Source of the DNA: Prevotellamassilia timonensis
GTDB lineage: Bacteria; Bacteroidota; Bacteroidia; Bacteroidales; Bacteroidaceae
Length of the DNA stretch: 33,500 nucleotides
Direction: 5' to 3'
NCBI RefSeq assembly: GCF_021531665.1
Contig: NZ_JADYUH010000027.1
Span: 1-33,500, forward strand
Made by a program: the position numbers and the translations under genes
Shown: positions 15,850 to 24,204 of the stretch, one piece after another
How positions within the stretch are numbered: the stretch's first letter is position 1
Layout: every line of letters starts with the position of its first letter
The notes under the pieces: generated by a model
The model's input: the letters and a program-made list of their open reading frames with translations, nothing else
Told to the model about the DNA's origin: nothing
The model's database searches: none

Positions 15850-16986
15850 CTACACGACACTCCCTTTGAGTCGTTCCACCATTTCTTTGGCGGCACGTTG
15901 TGGTGCTCCGGGTTCGCCGAGGATGCGCGCCATGGTTTCGTAGTCCGCAAGCATTTGTTCGCGCTTCGCTTCTCTCGGCAGAATCTCTGAGAGGGCAGCA
16001 CGCACGCGTTGCGGCGTCATGCCGTCTGCCACCAATTCTTTCACCACTTCTTTTCCGCAGACCAAATTCACGAGGGAGACGAAGGGCACTTTCAGCAGGT
16101 GACGACGCAGCCAAGAGACAAACTTTCCGCAGACGATGTAATAGCAAACCACCTGCGGCACACGAAACAGCGCTGTCTCCAAGGTGGCAGTCCCGCTGGT
16201 GACAAGTGCAGCGGAGGCTTGATGGAGAATGTGATAGGTGCGCCCTTTTTCCAAACGACAAGCCTCGGACGGAAGTGGAGAGTTTCGGAGTATTTGAAGG
16301 TAGAAGTCTTCAGGAATGGATGGTGCGGCAGCAATGACGACGCGATAGTTCTTTGTCAGGGGTGCCACGGCTTGGAGCATTCGACTCAGATTGTCTTTAA
16401 TTTCCTGTTTTCGTGAGCCGGGCAGCAGGGCGATGGTCTGCTCCGACATTTCGCTGCGCGGATGTTTTTCAAGAAACGCGTGCACTTCATCCACGGTCGG
16501 ATTGCCGACGTAGGACACTTCATAGCCATGCTTTTTCTCAAAATAGTCTTTCTCAAAAGGAAGGATGGAGAACATTCGGTCCACGTGACGACGAATGGCA
16601 TGAATGCGGTGTTCCTTCCAAGCCCATATCTTAGGAGAAATATAGTAGAAAACAGGACAGATGCCTTTTTCCTTGACATAGGCTGCAATCTTGAGATTGA
16701 AACCGGGATAGTCCACAAGAATCACCGCATCGGGCTTCCAAGCGGCAATTTCCTCTTTGCAACGCTTCATGCCACGCAGTATGGTCGGGAGATGAAGCAG
16801 AACGGGAATGAAGCCCATGTAGGCAAGGTGTCGGTAGTGACAAAGCAGTTCCCCGCCGGCAGTTTCCATTTCATCGCCGCCGTAACAGCGGAACTCTGCT
16901 TCGGCATCTTCTTGCTTCAGCGCCATCATCAGATGCGCAGCGTGGAGGTCTCCACTGGCTTCACCGGCAATAAGAAAGTACTTCAT
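15850..16986 (-). CDS. lpxB: Lipid-A-disaccharide synthase
   Basis: A 378-residue peripheral inner-membrane glycosyltransferase (GT19) that joins UDP-2,3-diacylglucosamine and lipid X to form the lipid A disaccharide. The N-terminus shows KYFLIAGEASGDLHAAHLM. Next come FRCYGGDEM, MGFIPVLLHLP, VDYPGFNLKIAAYVKEKG, YYISPKIWAWKEHR and SYVGNPTVDEV, then the donor-site segment with LPGSRKQEIKDNL, ALVTSGTATLETALF and PQVVCYYI. Length is normal. surE lies upstream on the same strand, but 219 bp away across a palindromic repeat. I recall surE and lpxB as close neighbours in Bacteroides, so the repeat seems to have widened the gap. No -7 box is obvious directly upstream. Confidence 0.97.
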   Translation of the reverse strand: MKYFLIAGEASGDLHAAHLMMALKQEDAEAEFRCYGGDEMETAGGELLCHYRHLAYMGFIPVLLHLPTILRGMKRCKEEIAAWKPDAVILVDYPGFNLKIAAYVKEKGICPVFYYISPKIWAWKEHRIHAIRRHVDRMFSILPFEKDYFEKKHGYEVSYVGNPTVDEVHAFLEKHPRSEMSEQTIALLPGSRKQEIKDNLSRMLQAVAPLTKNYRVVIAAAPSIPEDFYLQILRNSPLPSEACRLEKGRTYHILHQASAALVTSGTATLETALFRVPQVVCYYIVCGKFVSWLRRHLLKVPFVSLVNLVCGKEVVKELVADGMTPQRVRAALSEILPREAKREQMLADYETMARILGEPGAPQRAAKEMVERLKGSVV

Positions 16987-17045
16987 GTCTTGTCGCTATT
17001 CCTATTTAGTAATATGAAAATAATAAGTTGCGTCAGATTTGAATT

Positions 17046-17140
17046 AGATTTTCGAGGTCAGATTTTCACCCGAAGAAGGAGCATAGTCGTAACTATGTGA
17101 CTGATGAGGGAGGAAATATGGACCGAAAAGATTTTCAAAG
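17046..17140. repeat. GGAGCATAG palindromic repeat between surE and lpxB
   Basis: The core GAAGGAGCATAGTCGTAAC continues into TATGTGACTGATGAG. It contains a 6-bp hairpin CATAGT/ACTATG (17082-17097). Outer arms TTTTCGAGGTC and GACCGAAAAG are partly complementary and could form an extended cruciform. Two further copies of the core (GGAGCATAG or GGAGCATGG, then TGTGACTGACGAA) are at 32377-32410 and 32507-32540. The remaining bases of the 219-bp gap are AT-rich with nothing recognisable. Confidence 0.7.
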
Positions 17141-17205
17141 ATGATGCAGGTTATTTTTTGAGGATTACTTAATATATAAAGGTACACAAATGGACTTTCT
17201 CGCTG

Positions 17206-17964
17206 TCAAATCAACACCTCCCTCAGCACGCTGATGAGTTCGTTGGCGGTGACGTCGAGTTGGGTGGGAGTGATGGCGACATACCCGTTCGCCAATGCCC
17301 AGCGGTCGGTATCGGTGGCTTCCGGTTCAAGTTCCACGCTTTCGCCGACCAGCCAATAGTATTTTCCTCCCCACGGATGCTCTCTTTCCGCCACTTCCTT
17401 CTGCCAGCGACTGCGAGACATCCTGCAGACTTTCACGCCTTTGAACTTTTCCGCTTTTGGGAAATTCACGTTCAGACAGGTAAAGGGCGGCAGTCCCGCA
17501 GTGATGGACTTAAACATGAGGTCCACGAGATAGGGCTTCAGCGGAGTGAAGTCCGCCTGGAGACTATGATCGCAGAGCGAGAACGCCACGGAGGGATAAC
17601 CCTGCAGCGCACCTTCGATGGCAACGCCCATGGTGCCGGAGTAGTGGGCATTGACCGAGGAGTTGTCGCCGTGGTTGATTCCTCCGACAATGAGGTCCGG
17701 CTTGCGGTCGGGGAAGAGGTTGAGTGCCATTTTGACACAATCAACGGGTGTGCCAGAGCAGGCATATATTTCGAGCCCCTCTTCTTTACTGACAGGTTTG
17801 AGGGTCAGCGGATGTCCCGCGGTGATGGAACAAGCAAAACCCGAGCGCGGACTGTCAGGAGCCACGACAAGCAGGTCTGCGTGAGGACGCAGGGTTTCAA
17901 TGAGAAAGCGCAGTCCGGGAGCATCCACGCCGTCGTCGTTGGAAAGAAGGAGAAAAGGACGCAT
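17206..17964 (-). CDS. surE: 5'/3'-nucleotidase SurE
   Basis: A 252-residue metal-dependent nucleoside monophosphate phosphatase linked to stationary-phase survival. The N-terminal metal site is PFLLLSNDDGVDAPG. Further family motifs are VAPDSPRSGFACSIT, CSGTPVDCVKMAL and GGINHGDNSSVNAHYSGTMGVAIEG; the end of the protein is VAITPTQLDVTANELISVLREVL. The frame is open upstream to 18090, but that extension has no family similarity, and the ATG at 17964 places the metal-binding segment at the N-terminus as in all SurE proteins. Length then fits the family. The gene is divergent from the AraC regulator and upstream of lpxB on the same strand. Confidence 0.96.
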   Translation of the reverse strand: MRPFLLLSNDDGVDAPGLRFLIETLRPHADLLVVAPDSPRSGFACSITAGHPLTLKPVSKEEGLEIYACSGTPVDCVKMALNLFPDRKPDLIVGGINHGDNSSVNAHYSGTMGVAIEGALQGYPSVAFSLCDHSLQADFTPLKPYLVDLMFKSITAGLPPFTCLNVNFPKAEKFKGVKVCRMSRSRWQKEVAEREHPWGGKYYWLVGESVELEPEATDTDRWALANGYVAITPTQLDVTANELISVLREVLI

Positions 17965-18269
17965 GATGATTTTGAGAAAGATCTGGAGGTGCAAAACTTT
18001 ACATCTGCACCCCTTGATGGTGTTCAGAAATTGTGTGCAAAGTTCGCATTTCTCTCTGACATATTCAAGAAAAGAAGACTCTGCGCCCAATCAAGTCTTC
18101 TTTTTGGGAGTCAGAAATGGCACATTCGGACGAAAAAATGGGACAAAATTCATTTTGAAAAGGAAAGCATGTAAAATTTTAGAAGAAAGAGCCTCTTCAT
18201 TTGAAAATTAGTCATTTAATTTGTCGCAGAAAACTAAATCTTTGACTCACCTTTTTAATTTGTAGAACT
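17965..18269. other. Divergent intergenic region between surE and the AraC gene
   Basis: This 305-bp AT-rich gap must carry promoters for both divergent genes, but no exact TAnnTTTG box was found. The nearest sequences are TAAAGTTTTG on the minus strand near 17990 and AATCTTTG on the plus strand near 18238. A GGTGCA/TGCACC inverted repeat spans about 17990-18013. The region also holds the hairpin at 18070-18104. Plus-strand stop codons interrupt any long frame near the AraC start. Confidence 0.5.
18070..18104 (+). terminator. Terminator-like hairpin in the surE/AraC intergenic region
   Basis: An 11-bp stem AAAAGAAGACT / AGTCTTCTTTT (18070-18080 and 18094-18104) has a 13-nt loop. On the plus strand the T-rich right arm continues into TTTGGG. 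Between divergent genes a terminator is not expected, so it may end a short transcript or sit in a leader. Confidence 0.5.
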
Positions 18270-19175
18270 ATGAGAACGTTGAAAAAACTCCTTTCCCTGT
18301 CGGATCCGCCTTCTGCCTTCCGCACCACCTGCAACCGTCACTTCTGCGTCATCAGCGATTGCGCACTTCAACTTTGCGCCGGCAAAGTCATTCGCCACAC
18401 CGAAGCCTACACGGCATTCATCTGCGAGCGCGGCACGTGTGACGTCCGCATCAACGAAGTTCCCTTCCATCTGACTCCCCAAAAGTTGCTCTTTTGCCAG
18501 CCCGGCACACGCATTGAGAGTACCAACATCTCCGATGATTACTTTTGCAAGGGATTTTATCTCAGCAAACGATTCTTCACAGAACTTCTAAACGTTCCCA
18601 TGGGAATGTGGAACGTGAATCGTTTTCTTTCCTCCAACCCTGTCGTTTCGCTCTCCGAAACCGCTCAGGCTCTTTTTCTTCAGTACTATCAAATGATAGA
18701 GAGACGGATTTCTGCTTCCGGCAATGACCTTCGCAACAATTTTGTCATGCGCAACTTGATGCAGGCTTTCGTTTGCGAGTTTCATGCCGCCATGGAAGTC
18801 AGCCACATCGCTGAACAACCCGCCTTCACCTCCGCCGACAATCTCTACCGCAGTTTCCTTGACCTCATCTTCTCCACCTATCCCAAACCGAGGGAAGTGA
18901 CGTGGTATGCTGACCGCCTTCACGTTTCTCCCAAGTATCTGAGTTTCATTTGCAAGAGCAACTGCGGTGAAACGGCTTCGCAACTCATTCGTCGTTTGGT
19001 GATGGAAGACGTGGAACGCATGTTGGGGCGTCCGGACAAGTCCATCAAGGAGGTGGCAGGCGAATTGAACTTCTCCACACTCTCTTTCTTTGGGAAATAT
19101 GTCAAGAAGAACTTTGGTCTTTCCCCCAAACTTTTCCGCCGCGGTTTGATAGAAGACGCACGCGTCACAAACTGA
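18270..19175 (+). CDS. AraC-family transcriptional regulator
   Basis: A 301-residue regulator. The N-terminal part (1-190) is a cupin-like sensing domain (VIRHTEAYTAFICERGTCDVRINEVPFHLTP pattern). The C-terminal 100 residues hold two helix-turn-helix motifs of the AraC/XylS type. These are the first around EVTWYADRLHVSPKYLSFICK and the second around SIKEVAGELNFSTLSFFGKYVKKNFGLSP, with the usual FxxYxKxxxGxSPxxFR ending. Length is normal. It stands alone, divergent from surE and followed by a strong terminator. The effector and targets are unknown, and no adjacent regulon is apparent. Confidence 0.93.
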   Translation: MRTLKKLLSLSDPPSAFRTTCNRHFCVISDCALQLCAGKVIRHTEAYTAFICERGTCDVRINEVPFHLTPQKLLFCQPGTRIESTNISDDYFCKGFYLSKRFFTELLNVPMGMWNVNRFLSSNPVVSLSETAQALFLQYYQMIERRISASGNDLRNNFVMRNLMQAFVCEFHAAMEVSHIAEQPAFTSADNLYRSFLDLIFSTYPKPREVTWYADRLHVSPKYLSFICKSNCGETASQLIRRLVMEDVERMLGRPDKSIKEVAGELNFSTLSFFGKYVKKNFGLSPKLFRRGLIEDARVTN

Positions 19176-19210
19176 CGGCTCGCCCGGTCATTTGAGAATT
19201 GAGTGTCTCC

Positions 19211-19251
19211 AATAAAGGTGAAAGTTCTGCCAACGGACTTTCACCTTTATT
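19211..19251 (+). terminator. Terminator after the AraC gene
   Basis: A perfect 15-bp stem AATAAAGGTGAAAGT / ACTTTCACCTTTATT (19211-19225 and 19237-19251) with an 11-nt loop lies 35 bp past the stop codon. It ends TTTATTCTT rather than in an uninterrupted T-run. Confidence 0.8.
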
Positions 19252-19477
19252 CTTGCCTAAGTCTTTCCTCGCTCTGCGTGTTTCCACGTCACGCTCTCCC
19301 CTTCCTCTCCTGCCATTTTGTCGGTATTTCTAAAAAAATGTGGAGGATGAGGCGTTGGCAAGGCGTTTGTTAAGTTGAAAAGCGAAAGCGCGAAGCAAGC
19401 CCTACGGGTGAGCATCTTCTCGAAGACCGTTCCCGCTTTCAACATATTCAAACGAAACAATAAAAAATACGAACACT

Positions 19478-22087
19478 ATGAACTTTGAAGATTTCACCAT
19501 CAAAGGCCGTCAGGCCATACAGACCGCGGTGGAACGTGCCACCGCAAGTGGTGCCCAAGCCATCACCCCGTTGCATCTCCTTGCCGGTGTCTTGGACGAG
19601 GGCGAGAACGTCACCCGCTTTCTTTTTGGAAAACTGGGTGTGAATGAACAAGGACTGCGCGCTGCCGTTTCACAGGAAATCTCGCGCCAGCCGAAAGTCA
19701 GCGGCGGAGAACCCTATCTGGACGGCGATACACACAAGGTGCTTTTGAAAGCACGGGAGGAAGCCAAGAACGCCGGCGACACCTTCGTCGGACTGGAAGC
19801 CCTGCTGCTCGCCCTTTTGCAAGTGTCGGGACGCGCCGCACAGATGTTGAGCGATGCCGGTGTGACGAAGTCCGCGCTTCAGACTGCCATCACCGAACTC
19901 CGCGGAGGCAAGAAAGCCACTGCTGAGACAAGCGAGGAAACTTATCAAGCATTGCAGAAATATGCCCGCAACCTCGTGGAGGAAGCACGGGCGGGGAAAC
20001 TTGACCCCGTCATCGGTCGCGACGAGGAGATACGCCGCGTCTTGCAGATTCTCTCCCGCCGAACGAAGAACAACCCGGTGCTCATCGGCGAACCGGGAAC
20101 GGGAAAGACCGCCATTGTCGAAGGACTCGCCCAGCGCATCGTCAGCGGTGACGTGCCGGAGAATCTGAAGGACAAGAAACTCTATTCTTTGGACATGGGT
20201 GCCCTCGTTGCCGGTGCGAAATACAAAGGTGAGTTTGAGGAACGTCTCAAGAGCGTGGTCAACGAGGTGACCGCAGCCGAGGGCGGCATCATCCTCTTCA
20301 TTGACGAGATTCACACCTTGGTCGGCGCCGGAAAAAGTGAGGGCGCCATGGACGCTGCCAACATTCTGAAACCTGCGCTTGCCCGCGGCGAACTCCGCAG
20401 CATCGGTGCGACGACACTGGAAGAATACCAAAAATACTTTGAAAAGGACAAGGCGCTTGAGCGTCGTTTCCAAACCGTCACGGTGGATGAACCGACACCC
20501 GAGGACGCGATTTCAATTCTTCGCGGTTTGAAGGAGAGATATGAGAATCACCACCGTGTCCGCATTCAGGACGATGCTATCATCGCTGCCGTTCGCCTTT
20601 CCCACCGCTACATCTCTGACCGTTTCCTGCCCGACAAAGCGATTGACTTGATGGACGAAGCCGCCGCCAAGTTGCGCATGGAGCGCGACTCTCAGCCAGA
20701 GGAGTTGGACGAGATTTCCCGCCGCCTGCGCCAACTTGAAATTGAACGCGAGGCGATTAAGCGTGAAAACGACCAGCCGAAACTGGAGCAACTGAACAAG
20801 GACATTGCGGAACTCTCGGAGCAAGAAAAAGACCTCCGCGCCAAGTGGGAAGGAGAAAAAGAAGTAATTTCGCGCATTCAACAGGACAAACAGCAAATTG
20901 AACAGTTGAAATTTGAGGCTGCACGTGCCGAAAGAGAAGGAGACTATGGGCGTGTCGCAGAGATTCGCTACGGCAAACTTCGCCAACTTGAGAGCGACAT
21001 TGCGTCGCAGCAGGAGCAACTCCGTTCTCGTCAGGGCGCTGAGGCAATGGTCAAGGAGGAGGTCACTCCCGATGACATTGCCGATGTGGTGGCTCGTTGG
21101 ACGGGAATCCCCGTAAAGCGCATGATGCAGAGCGAACGCGAGAAACTCTTGCATCTTGAAGAAGAACTCCACCGCCGCGTGGTCGGTCAGGACGAAGCCA
21201 TCCGCGCCGTCTCCGATGCCGTGCGCCGCTCCCGCGCCGGTCTGCAAGACCCCAAACGCCCGATTGGTTCTTTCATCTTCCTTGGCACCACAGGTGTCGG
21301 AAAGACGGAACTGGCAAAGGCGCTCGCCGACTTCCTCTTCAACGACGAGAACATGATGACACGAATCGACATGAGCGAATACCAGGAAAAGTTCAGCGTC
21401 AGTCGTTTGGTCGGTGCCCCTCCGGGATATGTCGGCTATGAAGAAGGTGGTCAGTTGACAGAAGCCGTGCGCCGCAAACCCTACAGCGTTGTGCTCTTCG
21501 ATGAGATTGAGAAGGCGCACCCCGATGTCTTCAACATCCTACTCCAGGTTTTGGATGACGGTCGCCTCACGGACAACAAGGGACGCACGGTGAACTTCAA
21601 GAACACCATCATCATCATGACCTCGAATCTTGGTTCCTCTCTGATTCAGCAGAAGTTGGAAGGGCTCGCCGGAGCATCGGCTGAAGAACGCCGCCGCGTG
21701 CTGGACGAGACTTCGGGCGAGATTCTGGAGATGCTGAAGCAAACCGTTCGCCCCGAGTTTTTGAACCGCATTGACGACATTCTCATGTTCGAGCCGCTGA
21801 ACGAAGAGGAGATTCGCCGCATCGTTCGTCTGCAAGTCGAAGGCATTTGCCGTCTGCTCGAGCGCCAGGAGGTTTCGCTCCGCGTTGATGACTCCGCCAT
21901 CTCGCTGATTGCCCGTGCCGGCTTTGACCCCGAGTTTGGAGCACGTCCCGTCAAACGTGCGCTGCAGCGTCTGCTGCTGAACGACCTTAGCAAAGCATTG
22001 CTTTCGGGAGAAGTTGACCGTTCACAGCCCATCCGCGTCAGTGCCGATGCCGAGGGCGAAAGCCTCCGCTTTGAAAACCGAGAATGA
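19478..22087 (+). CDS. clpB: ATP-dependent disaggregase ClpB
   Basis: An 869-residue Hsp100 AAA+ chaperone that resolubilises aggregated protein with DnaK. The N-terminal Clp repeats (1-145, [14 protein letters not shown]) are followed by nucleotide-binding domain 1 with Walker A GEPGTGKT at 204-211 and Walker [16 protein letters not shown]. The long middle coiled coil (about 405-530, rich in Glu, Arg and Gln) separates ClpB from ClpA and ClpC. Domain 2 has [12 protein letters not shown] from 603 and [14 protein letters not shown]. The C-terminus has the [13 protein letters not shown] sensor-2 segment. Length is typical. The leader from 19260 to 19477 shows no clear TAnnTTTG box and no recognisable heat-shock element. 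The nitroreductase gene follows after 41 bp. Confidence 0.98.
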   Translation: MNFEDFTIKGRQAIQTAVERATASGAQAITPLHLLAGVLDEGENVTRFLFGKLGVNEQGLRAAVSQEISRQPKVSGGEPYLDGDTHKVLLKAREEAKNAGDTFVGLEALLLALLQVSGRAAQMLSDAGVTKSALQTAITELRGGKKATAETSEETYQALQKYARNLVEEARAGKLDPVIGRDEEIRRVLQILSRRTKNNPVLIGEPGTGKTAIVEGLAQRIVSGDVPENLKDKKLYSLDMGALVAGAKYKGEFEERLKSVVNEVTAAEGGIILFIDEIHTLVGAGKSEGAMDAANILKPALARGELRSIGATTLEEYQKYFEKDKALERRFQTVTVDEPTPEDAISILRGLKERYENHHRVRIQDDAIIAAVRLSHRYISDRFLPDKAIDLMDEAAAKLRMERDSQPEELDEISRRLRQLEIEREAIKRENDQPKLEQLNKDIAELSEQEKDLRAKWEGEKEVISRIQQDKQQIEQLKFEAARAEREGDYGRVAEIRYGKLRQLESDIASQQEQLRSRQGAEAMVKEEVTPDDIADVVARWTGIPVKRMMQSEREKLLHLEEELHRRVVGQDEAIRAVSDAVRRSRAGLQDPKRPIGSFIFLGTTGVGKTELAKALADFLFNDENMMTRIDMSEYQEKFSVSRLVGAPPGYVGYEEGGQLTEAVRRKPYSVVLFDEIEKAHPDVFNILLQVLDDGRLTDNKGRTVNFKNTIIIMTSNLGSSLIQQKLEGLAGASAEERRRVLDETSGEILEMLKQTVRPEFLNRIDDILMFEPLNEEEIRRIVRLQVEGICRLLERQEVSLRVDDSAISLIARAGFDPEFGARPVKRALQRLLLNDLSKALLSGEVDRSQPIRVSADAEGESLRFENRE

Positions 22088-22128
22088 TAATCTTGAGATT
22101 GATAATCTAATAATTAATCGGACGATAT

Positions 22129-22680
22129 ATGTCACTCGAAAAGAACACCCTCCCCGCCGGCGCAGAAGCCGTCGTGAACGCCATTCTGACGCGCCGCAGT
22201 TGTCGCAACTATCTGCCGCAGTTTCCCGAAGAAAGCCTCATCGACCAAATCGTTGAGGCAGGCACCTACGCCGCTTCCGGCAAGAGCAAACAACCTTGGC
22301 GCATCATCGTTATCCGCGACGCTGCGACTCAGACACGCATTCGCCAAGCCAACGCCTCCTTCCTCAAGGCTGACGTGGCGGACCCTTTCTATGGTGCGCC
22401 CGTCTATCTCCTCGTTGTCAGCGAACGCGAAAACCCGAATCATGTCTATGACGGCACGCTCGTCTTGGGCAACATGATGCTCTGCGCCCACGCCCTTGGG
22501 CTTGCCAGTTGCTGGATCAATCGTGCCCGCGAAATGTTTGACCAACCCGAGTGGCAGGCTTGGCTTCGCGAAATTGGCTTGGAAGGGGATTTTGAAGGCA
22601 TCGGCTTCCTCGCCTTGGGCTATGCTGCCGGCGACCCCTCTCCCCGCAAACCGCGTCGTGAGTGTGTCGTGAAAGTCTGA
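22129..22680 (+). CDS. Nitroreductase-family flavoprotein
   Basis: A 183-residue NAD(P)H/FMN oxidoreductase of the nitroreductase superfamily. The N-terminus contains the FMN-phosphate contact ILTRRSCRNYLP, the central TYAASGKSKQPWRIIVIRD, and the C-terminal GFLALGYAAGDPSPRKPRRE typical of the family. LVLGNMMLCAHALGLASCWINR is the core helix at the dimer interface. It is expected to be a cytosolic dimer; the physiological substrate cannot be read from the sequence (quinones, nitro compounds or flavin are all possible). It lies 41 bp downstream of clpB without an intervening terminator, so the two are probably co-transcribed. A strong bidirectional terminator follows. Confidence 0.93.
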   Translation: MSLEKNTLPAGAEAVVNAILTRRSCRNYLPQFPEESLIDQIVEAGTYAASGKSKQPWRIIVIRDAATQTRIRQANASFLKADVADPFYGAPVYLLVVSERENPNHVYDGTLVLGNMMLCAHALGLASCWINRAREMFDQPEWQAWLREIGLEGDFEGIGFLALGYAAGDPSPRKPRRECVVKV

Positions 22681-22726
22681 CGGACTCTGCTCCAACACGG
22701 GATTTACACCTAAAGAGTGGTGAACT

Positions 22727-22781
22727 AAAAACAAGTTGAGTTGGCTTTTGAGATTTCAAAAACCAACTCAACTTGTTTTTT
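22727..22781. terminator. Bidirectional terminator between convergent genes
   Basis: Arms at 22727-22744 and 22763-22781 pair AACAAGTTGAGTTGG with CCAACTCAACTTGTT, flanked by A and T runs on both sides. It serves the plus-strand nitroreductase gene and the minus-strand SRPBCC gene. Confidence 0.9.
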
Positions 22782-22804
22782 GCCCTAAAGGCGTTCGGGA
22801 TGGG

Positions 22805-23275
22805 TCAGCGCAGACTGCTCAACATTTGTGCCAAGCCGTCGGCTGCCTGCTGCAAGGGTTTGGCAACCATGCCTTTCATGAAAAAGTTCACCTCCGCGCC
22901 AACCGTGACGCGCAGTTTAGAACTTACGTCACCTTGGGGCAGCAATTGAATCCACAGATAGAGTTGAATGGGTGCGCCCTCGGATGCGAACTTGATGCAC
23001 TTGGGTTCTTCACGTTCCACGATGCGGAGGGTGATTTGCCCCATTGGCGTGCCGATGTGAAGTGCGTCGGTCTCGAACGTCATTTGTTCGACATAGTGTT
23101 GCAGTTCTTCAAGTTTATCGGCGGGCACCTGACCGGAAACGGTGTCGCGAAAAGCAGGGTCGGAAAGACGTTCACGAATCACGGCGAGGTTGTTGAGATC
23201 GGACAGACGGGCATAAGCCTCCGTCTGAGAGAGGTTCAGCGTTTTTACTTCGCTTTCAAATTTTGAGAGTGACAT
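22805..23275 (-). CDS. SRPBCC-fold (polyketide cyclase/START-like) protein
   Basis: A 156-residue cytosolic protein without signal peptide. The pattern of an N-terminal helix with LSDLNNLAVIRERL, a set of strands (MTFETDALHIGTPMGQITLRIVEREEPKCIKF, PIQLYLWIQLLP, SKLRVTVGAEVNFFM) and a long C-terminal helix (KPLQQAADGLAQMLSSL) is that of SRPBCC small-ligand-binding proteins. I recall this family divergently placed next to pyrE in Bacteroides genomes. The ligand is unknown. It has its own -7 box in the shared region with pyrE and ends at the bidirectional terminator. Confidence 0.82.
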   Translation of the reverse strand: MSLSKFESEVKTLNLSQTEAYARLSDLNNLAVIRERLSDPAFRDTVSGQVPADKLEELQHYVEQMTFETDALHIGTPMGQITLRIVEREEPKCIKFASEGAPIQLYLWIQLLPQGDVSSKLRVTVGAEVNFFMKGMVAKPLQQAADGLAQMLSSLR

Positions 23276-23384
23276 GGAAATAAAAGAATAGAAGACGGCA
23301 CGCCTTATTATATATAGCGCGGCACACCTGATTGATATTGCAGAATGAAGTCCCCGGCGTCTGGAACTGTCCGGTTTGCGGGTG

Positions 23385-23392
23385 CAAAAGTA
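23385..23392 (-). promoter_or_regulatory. -7 promoter box for the SRPBCC gene
   Basis: The minus strand reads TACTTTTG, matching TAnnTTTG, about 110 bp before the SRPBCC start codon. It is divergent from the pyrE box 53 bp away. Confidence 0.6.
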
Positions 23393-23444
23393 ATATTTTC
23401 AGCACGAACCGACTGACAGAACGCAAGACAAATGAAAAAAAGCG

Positions 23445-23452
23445 TAACTTTG
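23445..23452 (+). promoter_or_regulatory. -7 promoter box for pyrE
   Basis: TAACTTTG matches TAnnTTTG, 91 bp before the pyrE start codon. An ACAAATG sequence upstream gives no clear -33 TTTG. Confidence 0.6.
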
Positions 23453-23542
23453 TCGCTGTCTGCCGCTCACTTTGCCTTGACACAGTCGTCGGCACATTTT
23501 TCATGTTTGAATCATCAAAACCTCTAAATCCTTTCAAAACTC

Positions 23543-24175
23543 ATGAGTACACTGGAAAAAATCTTTGCAAAGAAACTTCTTGACGTGAAAGCCATCAAAC
23601 TTCAGCCCGAAGCCCCCTTCACCTGGGCAAGCGGTTGGAAGTCTCCTTTCTACTGCGACAACCGCAAGACGCTCGCCTTCCCTGCTCTGCGCAGTTTTGT
23701 CAAACTCGAACTGAGCCGTCTGGTGGCTGAGAAATATCCTGAAGCCGAGGCTGTTGCCGGTGTTGCCACGGGAGCCATCGCCCAAGGTGCTTTGGTCGCT
23801 GACGCACTCGGACTTCCCTTTGCCTATGTTCGTTCCAAACCCAAAGACCACGGACTGACGAATCTCATTGAAGGAGACTTGAAGGCTGGCATGAAGGTCG
23901 TGGTCATCGAAGACCTCATCTCCACCGGCGGCAGCAGCCTCAAAGCCGTAGAAGCACTCCGGGCACACGGCTGCGAAGTGGTCGGCATGGTTGCCGCCTA
24001 TACCTATGGCTTCCCCACCGCTGAAAAAGCATTCGCCGAAGCAGGCGTGGAACTCACCACACTGACCAACTACGAAGCCGTGGTGGAGACTGCCCTCGCC
24101 ACCGGCTACATTGAAGAGAAGCACGTGGCACTGCTCCACGACTGGCGCTCGAATCCCTCCGAATGGGGAAAATGA
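23543..24175 (+). CDS. pyrE: Orotate phosphoribosyltransferase
   Basis: A 210-residue cytosolic enzyme that joins orotate and PRPP to give orotidine monophosphate in pyrimidine synthesis. The substrate region FTWASGWKSPFYCDNRKTLAFP near residue 30 is diagnostic. AGVATGAIAQGALVADALGLPFAYVRSKPKDHG follows, and the PRPP motif VVVIEDLISTGGSS is intact. Length is normal. The gene has its own promoter and is followed after 29 bp by the alkaline phosphatase gene on the same strand, with no terminator between, so read-through is likely. No other pyr gene is near. Confidence 0.97.
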   Translation: MSTLEKIFAKKLLDVKAIKLQPEAPFTWASGWKSPFYCDNRKTLAFPALRSFVKLELSRLVAEKYPEAEAVAGVATGAIAQGALVADALGLPFAYVRSKPKDHGLTNLIEGDLKAGMKVVVIEDLISTGGSSLKAVEALRAHGCEVVGMVAAYTYGFPTAEKAFAEAGVELTTLTNYEAVVETALATGYIEEKHVALLHDWRSNPSEWGK

Positions 24176-24204
24176 AAGACACGGACTCACCAACACACAA
24201 AAAC

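Noticed and set aside
17965-18090. N-terminal extension of the SurE frame (42 codons)
   Set aside because: SurE proteins start directly with the LLLSNDDG metal-binding strand; the extension has no counterpart in the family and overlaps the hairpin at 18070-18104.
20513-21520. 335-codon minus-strand frame inside clpB
   Set aside because: It is antisense to the conserved ClpB middle and second nucleotide-binding domains; no independent signals were found.
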